From NCBI RefSeq assembly GCF_038446955.1, contig NZ_CP151803.1, positions 2,542,001 to 2,606,000 on the forward strand: a DNA stretch of 64,000 bases, written 5' to 3'. A program made the position numbers and the translations under genes. Under the pieces are notes generated by a model. It had not been told where the DNA came from, did no database searches, and was given only the letters and a program-made list of their open reading frames with translations. Origin of the DNA: Pedobacter sp. FW305-3-2-15-E-R2A2 (GTDB lineage: Bacteria > Bacteroidota > Bacteroidia > Sphingobacteriales > Sphingobacteriaceae). Shown piece by piece: positions 8,192-14,784 of this stretch. How positions within the stretch are numbered: the stretch's first letter is position 1; each line of letters begins with the position of its first letter.

Positions 8192-8854
8192 CTAACACTG
8201 TGATAAATCAATGAGCTCCTGTTTTATGGCGAATAAGACCAGACCGGTTCTGGATTTTACCTCGAATTTTTGAAACAGCTCCTGTCTGTAATTGTCGATG
8301 GTATGTGGGCTTAGGTACATCTGATCAGCGATTTCTTTATAGGTGAGCTCGGAGCAGCAGAGCTGGAGGAATTTCATCTCGTTAGCACTTAGCTGAGTGG
8401 ATAACGGGTTGGAAAGGTGCTCGTTCTGAATGCTTCTCAGGAGTTTCCCCGAAACAAGGTCATTTAAATAATAGCCTTGTTGATTGATGATTTTAACGGC
8501 ATTGACCAGATCGCTGGTCTTAGATTCTTTGAGCAGGTAACCACCTGCTCCGCTTTTAAGCATTTTTATAATTGGTTTATCCTCTTCAAACATGCTTAAA
8601 GCCAGGACTTTGATGTCCGGGTATTGTTGTTTTAGCCATAAAGTTGCTTCATAACCATCCAATACAGGCATGCTGATGTCCATCAATATGACTTCCGGAA
8701 GAGGATGAAGGTCTATTTTTTCCCTCATCTCTGCTCCGTTGGCCGCATCAAAAACAATGTTCACTTCGGGAAATTCTGACAACAGGCTAATGAGGCCCTG
8801 GCGAAATAAGGTATGGTCATCAATGATGGCTATTGGGATGCTTTTATAATCCAT
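8192..8854 (-). CDS. NarL/FixJ (LuxR-type) response regulator
   Basis: A 220-residue regulator from the ATG at 8854 (MDYKSIPIAIIDDHTLF); the frame stays open upstream, but the acidic pair at the start of the receiver domain fixes the N-terminus. Receiver domain: IIDDHTLFRQG, phospho-acceptor VILMDISMPVLDG, LKSGAGGYLLKES. A linker leads to a LuxR-type HTH (ELTYKEIADQMYLSPHTIDNYRQELFQKFEVKSRTGLVLFAI). It lies 19 bp after the histidine kinase gene, its probable cognate kinase. It is the last gene of a four-gene operon, and its stop is 10 bp from the stop of the convergent lipoprotein gene. Confidence 0.92.
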   Translation of the reverse strand: MDYKSIPIAIIDDHTLFRQGLISLLSEFPEVNIVFDAANGAEMREKIDLHPLPEVILMDISMPVLDGYEATLWLKQQYPDIKVLALSMFEEDKPIIKMLKSGAGGYLLKESKTSDLVNAVKIINQQGYYLNDLVSGKLLRSIQNEHLSNPLSTQLSANEMKFLQLCCSELTYKEIADQMYLSPHTIDNYRQELFQKFEVKSRTGLVLFAIKQELIDLSQC

Positions 8855-8873
8855 GGGTATTAAAAAAAGGCTA

Positions 8874-9659
8874 TTAGTAGGGAATTGTGATGGTGATTTT
8901 AGTCCCGGTTCCAGGCGCAGTATCAAAAGATACTGTTCCGCCAATCATAGCTACTCTTTTTTGTATATTCTGCAGGCCCATGCCTTTATGCAGTTTCTTG
9001 ATTTCAGTAAAGTTAAATCCAATTCCGTCATCAGCTATTGATAAAATTAACAGGTCATTTATAAATTCCAAGTTAATAATTATTTCCAATGCTTTTGCAT
9101 GCCGGATAATATTATGGAGGGTTTCCTGAAATAAGCGAAAGATAATCGTTTCTTTATCGGCCTTTGCGGGCAATGTTTTCACTGTACTGTGATAACTGAT
9201 CTTGTAAAGCTGAGATTTCTCCACCCAGTCCAGTTCAAATGCAATTGCACCAATTAAGCCCCTGCTGATGAGTTCTTCTCCATCTAATAATCTGGAGAGT
9301 GCCCTGACTTCCTTTACCGATCTTTTGGCCAGGTCCTCTGCCGCCGCAATTTTCTCCATCGCCTTCTCGGGATCGTTAATATTGATAGAACTTAGTGTGA
9401 TGATGGTCAAGCCAAGCAACTGTCCGATATTGTCATGAAGGTCGTAGGCGATTGTCTTTAGCGTTTGTTCCTGAACTTCCATCTGAGATTTGAGGAGCTC
9501 ATTTTCAAATGATCTTTTTAAAGATTCCGTTTCTTCATTATGTTTCTTTTTACGGCGGTTATAAAGACTCACGTACGCGATCAGAAACAGCGGGGCAATC
9601 AGGAATATAATGGTGATCAGACTAATGAGGAAGAAGACTTCCTTTGAAGATATTTGCAT
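8874..9659 (-). CDS. Sensor histidine kinase (HisKA_3/NarX-LiaS type)
   Basis: A 261-residue kinase from the ATG at 9659, which lies inside the 3' end of the upstream membrane-protein gene (43-bp overlap). One N-terminal transmembrane helix (LISLITIIFLIAPLFLIAYVSLY) is followed by a coiled linker. The HisKA_3 box has its phospho-acceptor His in AYDLHDNIGQLLG. The HATPase domain shows N-box LFQETLHNIIRHA, DDGIGFN, GMGLQNIQKRV and GTGTKITITIPY. There is almost no periplasmic sensor domain, so sensing probably uses the membrane helix or the neighbouring membrane protein. The partner is the response regulator 19 bp downstream. Confidence 0.9.
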   Translation of the reverse strand: MQISSKEVFFLISLITIIFLIAPLFLIAYVSLYNRRKKKHNEETESLKRSFENELLKSQMEVQEQTLKTIAYDLHDNIGQLLGLTIITLSSININDPEKAMEKIAAAEDLAKRSVKEVRALSRLLDGEELISRGLIGAIAFELDWVEKSQLYKISYHSTVKTLPAKADKETIIFRLFQETLHNIIRHAKALEIIINLEFINDLLILSIADDGIGFNFTEIKKLHKGMGLQNIQKRVAMIGGTVSFDTAPGTGTKITITIPY

Positions 9660-10285
9660 AAGAAAGCGTAAGACCAACAGCAATATAGCAATACATTAAG
9701 TATATTGAAAATAATATACCTGATCGAATGAGCGAAGACGGAAATCTGATCCTGAATCAGGTAATCGAAGAAAATATTTGTCGAAGTACTTCCGAAATAG
9801 AAGATCAGTGTTCCATTGACCCACCAAAAGGGAGCGTAATTATTTAGCCGCTCAAATTTTTCATCTTTCAGAATGAGATAATAAAAATATAAACTGGCCA
9901 ATACAAAAACCAACGACAATACAGAAGCGGTTTTAAAGGTGAAGTTTAAGAAATGATTGCTCATCAGTTCTCCAAAAAACAAGAGGATGAAAATACTGAG
10001 CCAGACCATCAGCCATTTGGTTTTATTAACATATTTCTTATACAAAAAATAGAAAAAAGTACTAATAAAGCTGCATTCTATCAACAAAAAGACATTATAC
10101 AGCGGCAGGTTAGACTGATTTAAAACTTTTCTGATGTGAATGGCCGAAACTTCTGTCGCACAGGTAAAGAGCAGATAAAGGATACAGAGCCTCCATATTG
10201 GATCCCGGTCTTTATAGAGACAAAGGCATGCAATAAGGAGGCAGAAAAATTCTATGGTCGTGTTGACGGTAAAATAGCGTGTCAT
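9617..10285 (-). CDS. Polytopic membrane protein of unknown function, linked to a two-component pair
   Basis: A 222-residue protein with about six to seven predicted membrane helices rich in Phe, Leu and Tyr, and short polar loops. I recognise no catalytic motif. It overlaps the lipoprotein gene before it by 4 bp (ATGA, 10282-10285) and the kinase gene after it by 43 bp, so the three are translated together. Similar unnamed membrane proteins sit before LiaS/NarX-type kinases in many Bacteroidota. A sensory or scaffold role for the kinase, which lacks its own large sensor domain, is a reasonable inference. Confidence 0.75.
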   Translation of the reverse strand: MTRYFTVNTTIEFFCLLIACLCLYKDRDPIWRLCILYLLFTCATEVSAIHIRKVLNQSNLPLYNVFLLIECSFISTFFYFLYKKYVNKTKWLMVWLSIFILLFFGELMSNHFLNFTFKTASVLSLVFVLASLYFYYLILKDEKFERLNNYAPFWWVNGTLIFYFGSTSTNIFFDYLIQDQISVFAHSIRYIIFNILNVLLYCCWSYAFLCKYLQRKSSSSLV

Positions 10286-10845
10286 TTTTTTGCGGGAATC
10301 GTATCAGAAATTAGTGTGGCACCGATATCCTGACAGTTTGCAGGAGGAGGGCACATCTCTCCACGATTCTCTGGTGTTGTGGAGAGAATCATGCCATTGG
10401 CAGCTTTACTATTGATCTTATCATTATAATAATCCCGGTGATAACCCAGGCTATCTTTCGTAGAAACCATAATCAGCGTGTTGTGGTTCCAGTATTCTTT
10501 AATCGGCACATGGGTGTTGCTTTTCGCATTGTAACTGCTGTCGTAGGTCGCAAAGTAGAACCGGATTCCATCCCCGCCTTCTGTCTCAATCTTTTTGATC
10601 AGACTTTTAAGCCGTTCAATATCAAACCATACTGCGCGGGTATCCGGTACTTCTTTTCCATCTGAGATTACGGTTCCGGCCCTTTTTGCATAATTAGCCA
10701 CATATTCTTTGGCTACCTGTATGCTTAGGGAGTCGTCTGAAGGGGTTGAAATTTTTTCCTGAGCAGTGTCAACAGGTTTGTGCTGACATGCACTGATCAT
10801 GCCAGCCATGATGGCTAGCCCAATAAGGGTTGTTTTAAGCGTCAT
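10282..10845 (-). CDS. Lipoprotein of unknown function, first gene of the two-component operon
   Basis: A 187-residue protein with an SpII signal (I-S-A-C, Cys20). The mature part is hydrophilic and ends in a Cys-containing stretch (GEMCPPPANCQDIGATL). Segments such as GIRFYFATYDSS and the following HNTLIMVSTKDSLGYHRDYYN suggest a compact alpha/beta domain. I do not recognise a named family. It heads the operon with a membrane protein, histidine kinase and response regulator and overlaps the next gene by 4 bp. It could be an envelope sensor or an output protein of that pathway. Confidence 0.75.
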   Translation of the reverse strand: MTLKTTLIGLAIMAGMISACQHKPVDTAQEKISTPSDDSLSIQVAKEYVANYAKRAGTVISDGKEVPDTRAVWFDIERLKSLIKKIETEGGDGIRFYFATYDSSYNAKSNTHVPIKEYWNHNTLIMVSTKDSLGYHRDYYNDKINSKAANGMILSTTPENRGEMCPPPANCQDIGATLISDTIPAKK

Positions 10846-10932
10846 AGAGATGAATTTAGGGTTTATTTAAATTTAGCATTATTAATTAGGTTTAAGGAAA
10901 TTAATTTTCAAATTCCATGAGGGAATGCTACA

Positions 10933-10965
10933 TTTAAAAAGGCCGGGGGGAGAAGCCTTTTTAAA
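10933..10965. terminator. Hairpin between two minus-strand genes
   Basis: Arms TTTAAAAAGGC (10933-10943) and GCCTTTTTAAA (10955-10965) form an 11-bp perfect stem with an 11-nt G-rich loop. The T run is inside the 3' arm on either strand. It most likely ends the transcript of the 148-residue hypothetical gene whose stop is at 10995. Confidence 0.6.
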
Positions 10966-10994
10966 GTAGCTGAGATATGTGGGAGCGCATTTTT

Positions 10995-11441
10995 TTAATG
11001 TAAACAGGACATGGATTGAGGGTTGAAATTTCCCATCATGAAGAGGTTCATGCCTTGATCGGTCAGGAACTGGTCTTTCGGATTGAAGGTTATAAAATCA
11101 CTTAATGTTTGAAATGGGCGTGGATTAGACGGAATGTAAAGCGTCCTGCAAATGGAGATTTTCCTATTTGAACTGAACCCGAACCCAATGATATAATCTT
11201 GTCTACCTAATTGTAAACTATTGAACTTTAAAGTGCCGGATGGCTGATGACTGTTAATCTGATGAATCTGGATTGCCGCATGGAAGGATTGAATTAAAGC
11301 ACCCTGCCAGATCGCAGCAAAGTATCCCGGAACCCTGGATCCTGGTAAAATATCGAAATCGATTTTTACGCTGGTATTGCTGGAAATGAATCCCGAGAAT
11401 TTTAAGTTGACTTTTGATGTTTTCAAAGCTTGTAATTCCAT
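10995..11441 (-). CDS. Hypothetical protein, 148 residues
   Basis: The protein has no signal peptide or membrane helix. It looks like a small beta-rich cytosolic domain with alternating hydrophobic residues (VNLKFSGFISSNTSVKIDFDILPG and DYIIGFGFSSNRKISICRTLYI). I do not recognise a family. It is flanked by the 10933-10965 hairpin and by a divergent TetR gene 161 bp away, so it is probably monocistronic. The composition and ATG start look like a real gene rather than a shadow frame, as nothing competes on the other strand. Confidence 0.6.
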   Translation of the reverse strand: MELQALKTSKVNLKFSGFISSNTSVKIDFDILPGSRVPGYFAAIWQGALIQSFHAAIQIHQINSHQPSGTLKFNSLQLGRQDYIIGFGFSSNRKISICRTLYIPSNPRPFQTLSDFITFNPKDQFLTDQGMNLFMMGNFNPQSMSCLH

Positions 11442-11551
11442 AGGTTAAAGCTCATTCAAAACTTTTAGGAATAATAAGCTGAAAACCACTTTTTTTAACG
11501 GTGCTTTTGTCCCTTTTAGTCCTCAACCCAAAACATCTTTTGCAGAATTTA

Positions 11552-11584
11552 TTTGGATTTACTGAACACCATTCAGTATATTTG
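11552..11584 (+). promoter_or_regulatory. Promoter of the TetR gene (TTTG-N21-TATATTTG)
   Basis: TTTG at 11552-11555 and TATATTTG at 11577-11584 are 21 bp apart, matching the Bacteroidota primary-sigma consensus TTTG-N19-21-TAnnTTTG. The start codon is at 11603. A perfect inverted repeat (11561-11577) fills the spacer. Confidence 0.7.
11561..11577. promoter_or_regulatory. Operator-like site 1 (TetR autoregulation)
   Basis: ACTGAACACCATTCAGT has perfect 6-bp inverted arms (ACTGAA/TTCAGT) and lies between the -33 and -7 elements, where a bound repressor would block RNA polymerase. Two related 17-mers occur before the efflux operon (12231 and 12309). Confidence 0.6.
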
Positions 11585-11602
11585 CGGTGTTAATATAAAG
11601 CC

Positions 11603-12214
11603 ATGGGAATCTCAGAAAGAAAAGAACGTGAAAAAGGGGAGATGAAGAAAATGATCACCACAGCGGCCATGAAAATGTTCCTGGAGGATGGTTATGCAAA
11701 AACTTCCATCCGCAATATTGCAGATTCCATCGAATATAGCCCAGGAACCATTTATTTATATTATAAAGACAAAGATGAATTGTTGTATGAAGTACAAGCT
11801 CAGGCTTTTTTGCAATTACTGGAAACCTTCAGGACAAAAGCAATAAGCAAAAATCCCATAGAGAGGCTGGAACAATTGGGTAAGGCCTATGTCTCTTTCG
11901 CACTGGAGAATCCTGAATTGTACGACCTGATGTTTATCATTCGTGCGCCAATGAACGTAGATGAAGAACTCCATAAAGACAATGGGGTGGCGACCTTTAA
12001 CTGTTTGGCTGATTGTCTGGAAGAATGCATGAAAAATGGGCTGTTAATTTTCAAAGACCCTATGCAAGCCGGTTTGCAGGTTTGGTCTATGATGCATGGA
12101 CTGGTATCACTTAACCTCCGTTGCAGATTAAAAGTTATGGCAATTGAGGAAGAATCAATTAAATCCGTATTATTTAAAGCGGTAGAAGAATATCTGGACT
12201 CTATAGTGGTTTAG
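11603..12214 (+). CDS. TetR/AcrR-family regulator of the RND efflux operon
   Basis: A 203-residue regulator. The N-terminal HTH is typical: MFLEDGYAKTSIRNIADSIEYSPGTIYLYYKDKDELLYEV at about residues 26-65. The C-terminal part is the all-helical ligand-binding/dimerisation domain. It is encoded 111 bp upstream of a TolC/MFP/RND operon on the same strand, the classical position for a local efflux repressor. Operator-like 17-mers in its own promoter and before the operon support both autoregulation and control of the pump. The ligand is unknown. Confidence 0.92.
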   Translation: MGISERKEREKGEMKKMITTAAMKMFLEDGYAKTSIRNIADSIEYSPGTIYLYYKDKDELLYEVQAQAFLQLLETFRTKAISKNPIERLEQLGKAYVSFALENPELYDLMFIIRAPMNVDEELHKDNGVATFNCLADCLEECMKNGLLIFKDPMQAGLQVWSMMHGLVSLNLRCRLKVMAIEEESIKSVLFKAVEEYLDSIVV

Positions 12215-12230
12215 GTTTTTTTGCCCAATC

Positions 12231-12247
12231 ACTAAACACTGTTTATT
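12231..12247. promoter_or_regulatory. Operator-like site 2
   Basis: ACTAAACACTGTTTATT contains the perfect palindrome TAAACA-C-TGTTTA and abuts the decoy ATG at 12248. It shares the pattern ACTrAACACyrTTyAnT with sites 1 and 3. Confidence 0.55.
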
Positions 12248-12274
12248 ATGTATACATCATTTACAACTAATTAA
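12248..12274 (+). other. Eight-codon decoy/leader ORF (MYTSFTTN)
   Basis: ATG at 12248, stop TAA at 12272-12274. It copies the first five codons of the outer membrane protein gene that starts 78 bp later. It may be a relic of the local duplication or a translated leader. I cannot tell from sequence. Confidence 0.4.
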
Positions 12275-12308
12275 ACCTGATCTAAGAATCTAAATTTTTT
12301 GCACCAAC

Positions 12309-12325
12309 ACTAAACACTGTTCACT
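12309..12325. promoter_or_regulatory. Operator-like site 3, directly before the tolC-like start codon
   Basis: ACTAAACACTGTTCACT occupies the 17 bases immediately before the ATG at 12326, where a bound TetR would cover the translation start region of the DNA. It has the same pattern as sites 1 and 2. Confidence 0.55.
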
Positions 12326-13699
12326 ATGTACACATCATTTATTAAACCATCCATTGTCTTCATTGCCTGTGTGTTGGCGTTATGGAGGCCTGCGGCAGCT
12401 CAGGAGGGAAACCGGCAGCTGGACGATTACATCAGTTTTGCCTTTGCTCAAAACCAGGGTTTAAAACAACAACAATTCGATCTGGAAAAAGCAATGTTTG
12501 CTTTGAAAGAAGCGAAAGCCATGTATATGCCAACAGTAAGTATGCTGGGCAGTTATACAAAAGCAGACGGGGGACGTACCATTGATGTACCGGTAGGAGA
12601 CCTGGTTAATCCGGTGTATGCGGCACTGAATGAATTAACGGCTTCCAATAAATACCCTCAGCTTCCGAATCAGTCGTTCTTACTCAACCCTGATAATTTT
12701 TATGATGTGAAACTGAGAACTTCTCTTTCCCTGATCAATGCCGAAATCCGCTACAATAAAGAGATCAAACAACAACTCATCAGTAGTCAGCAGGCGGCGG
12801 TGAATGTGTATAAAAGAACTTTAGTCAAAGACATCAAAACGGCTTACTACCATTATTACCAGGCATTACAGGGTGTGGAGGCCTATCAGAGTGCGCTTTT
12901 ACTCATTGCAGAAAATATCCGTGTCAATACCAGTCTCCTTAAAAATGGCGTCAGAAACGGAACAGCATTGCTTCGCGCACAAACAGAACAGCAAAAGACC
13001 AATGCCGCACTGATCAATGCGCAGCGGAATGTAGGAAATGCAAAGGCTTACTTTAACTTCCTGCTCAATCGGCCGTTAAAAGATTCCATCAATACAATTG
13101 CTATGGCGACAGTCATTGCGGAGCCAGATACACTAACCGGTATTTCCGGCCGGGAAGAGCTCAAACAATTGCAGGCATTGAAAGCGGCAAATACCCTTGA
13201 CTATAAATTGCAACGTTCCAATATCATTCCTAAGCTCAGCACTTTTCTGGATCTGGGCTCTCAGGGAACAGATTTCAAGATCAATGATAAAACCAGATAT
13301 TACCTTTGGGGAGTAAACCTGCAGTGGGACATCTTTACCGGTGGCAAAAATAAATTCCGTGCGGCACAGGCACAATCCGGACTCAAAGTCACACAAGCAA
13401 GATTAGACGAAACAGAACAGTCACTCCGGTTACAGCTTCTTCAAACCTATAACAATTACAATTCGGCCAAAGCCGCATGTAACAGTGCGATTGCGGGCTT
13501 AACATTGGCCACAAAATACTATAAGGACCAGCTTAAAGCCTATCATGCAGGTCAGTTGTTGTACCTCGAATTAATAGATGCTCAGGACCAGCTCACCAAC
13601 GCGCGATTGCGCATGGCGGAGACCCAGGCAGATTTACAGATTACCCTTGCGCAACTGGAACGCGACCAGGCGAGTTATCCAATCCATAACCCTCATTAA
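12326..13699 (+). CDS. TolC-family outer membrane efflux protein of the RND pump
   Basis: A 457-residue protein with an N-terminal signal peptide (IVFIACVLALWRPAAAQ). Two repeated long helical regions (about residues 35-230 and 255-450) carry the heptad patterns and short strand segments of TolC homologues (LRTSLSLINAEIRYNKEI; LWGVNLQWDIFTGGKNKFR). The late QLLYLELIDAQDQLTNARLRMAE segment is typical of the family C-terminus. It is the first gene of the pump operon and is followed after 11 bp by the adaptor gene. It would form the outer-membrane duct. An upstream copy of its start region exists. Confidence 0.9.
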   Translation: MYTSFIKPSIVFIACVLALWRPAAAQEGNRQLDDYISFAFAQNQGLKQQQFDLEKAMFALKEAKAMYMPTVSMLGSYTKADGGRTIDVPVGDLVNPVYAALNELTASNKYPQLPNQSFLLNPDNFYDVKLRTSLSLINAEIRYNKEIKQQLISSQQAAVNVYKRTLVKDIKTAYYHYYQALQGVEAYQSALLLIAENIRVNTSLLKNGVRNGTALLRAQTEQQKTNAALINAQRNVGNAKAYFNFLLNRPLKDSINTIAMATVIAEPDTLTGISGREELKQLQALKAANTLDYKLQRSNIIPKLSTFLDLGSQGTDFKINDKTRYYLWGVNLQWDIFTGGKNKFRAAQAQSGLKVTQARLDETEQSLRLQLLQTYNNYNSAKAACNSAIAGLTLATKYYKDQLKAYHAGQLLYLELIDAQDQLTNARLRMAETQADLQITLAQLERDQASYPIHNPH

Positions 13700-13710
13700 A
13701 ACTCCTATAC

Positions 13711-14784
13711 ATGAAAGCCATTCATTATGCAGCCCTATTGTTGTGCACGCCACTTTATTATGCCTGCAATAGCTCAAAACCGGTTGAAGAGAAAACAACC
13801 GTCAAAGACAACATTCCGGTTCAGGTGATGCTGCTGAACCAGGAACATAGCAATGCCCCGGTTACCGTATCCGGGGAGTTTACCACCGACGATGAAGTGA
13901 TGTTGTCCTTCAAAACGGGGGGGATCATCAACCGTGTGCTCGTTAAAGAAGGAGATGCGGTGAGGAAAGGTCAGTTACTGGCTACCTTAAACCTGACGGA
14001 GATCAATGCACAGGTACAACAGGTTCAGCTGAATCAGGAAAAAGCGAGACGTGATTATCAGCGTACTAAAAACCTATATGCCGATAGCGTAGCCACATTG
14101 GAGCAATTGCAGAATAGCAAAACAGCCCTTCAGCTCGCCGAACAACAGGTAAATCTCGTTGCTTTTAACAGAAGGTATTCTGAAATCCATGCTTCGCAGG
14201 ATGGATATATCCTGAAAAAGCTGGCTGATGCGGGGCAGCAGGTTTCTCCCGGAACTGCGGTATTACAAACGAATGGTGCCCAATCGGGAAAATGGTTGTT
14301 GAAGGTAGGCATCAGTGATCAGGAATGGGCATTGTTGAAATTGAACGATCCGGCAAAGGTGGAAACGGCCGCATTGCCTGGACAATTTATGGAAGGTTTC
14401 CTCAGCCGTAAATCAGAAGGTGTCGATCCTGCCACAGGGACCTTCACTGCCCACATCACCTTAACAGGTAAGAAGCCACAAATTGCCTCAGGAATGTTCG
14501 GAAAAGCAATCATCAGCCCTTCCGGAAAAACGGAGCACAAAGGGGTTTGGAAAATACCTTATGAAGCTTTGTTGGATGGAGATGGCAATACGGGTTATGT
14601 TTTTATTACCAATGATGATAAAACAGCGAAGAAAGTGAAAGTAACCATTGCCGGAATTGAAGACCATACAGTTACCATCAGTGATGGTTTACAGGAAGCA
14701 AAAGGTTTAATTGTTTCCGGATCAGCTTACCTGACAGATCAGAGTGCAATCACCATCCATTCACCATTAAAGGAGAAAAAATGA
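13711..14784 (+). CDS. RND efflux membrane fusion protein (AcrA/MexA-like lipoprotein)
   Basis: A 357-residue adaptor with a lipoprotein-like N-terminus (LYYACNSS, Cys19). The order is lipoyl half (TGGIINRVLVKEGDAVRKGQLLATL), helical hairpin (about residues 90-145), second lipoyl half (ASQDGYILKKLADAGQQVSPGTAV), beta-barrel (about 185-260) and membrane-proximal domain. This is the standard RND-adaptor architecture. The stop overlaps the RND gene start by 4 bp (ATGA, 14781-14784), so the two are translationally coupled. Confidence 0.92.
   Translation: MKAIHYAALLLCTPLYYACNSSKPVEEKTTVKDNIPVQVMLLNQEHSNAPVTVSGEFTTDDEVMLSFKTGGIINRVLVKEGDAVRKGQLLATLNLTEINAQVQQVQLNQEKARRDYQRTKNLYADSVATLEQLQNSKTALQLAEQQVNLVAFNRRYSEIHASQDGYILKKLADAGQQVSPGTAVLQTNGAQSGKWLLKVGISDQEWALLKLNDPAKVETAALPGQFMEGFLSRKSEGVDPATGTFTAHITLTGKKPQIASGMFGKAIISPSGKTEHKGVWKIPYEALLDGDGNTGYVFITNDDKTAKKVKVTIAGIEDHTVTISDGLQEAKGLIVSGSAYLTDQSAITIHSPLKEKK

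Larger units (their letters stand above)
12216..12345 (+). repeat. Tandem duplication of the tolC translation start region (78-bp period)
   Basis: Copy 1 (about 12216-12280) and copy 2 (about 12294-12345) share T-rich lead-in, the 17-bp operator-like site, an ATG, and codons for MYTSF. The two ATGs (12248 and 12326) are 78 bp apart and in frame, but copy 1 reaches a TAA after eight codons. Copy 2 is the true start of the outer membrane protein gene. Confidence 0.7.
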
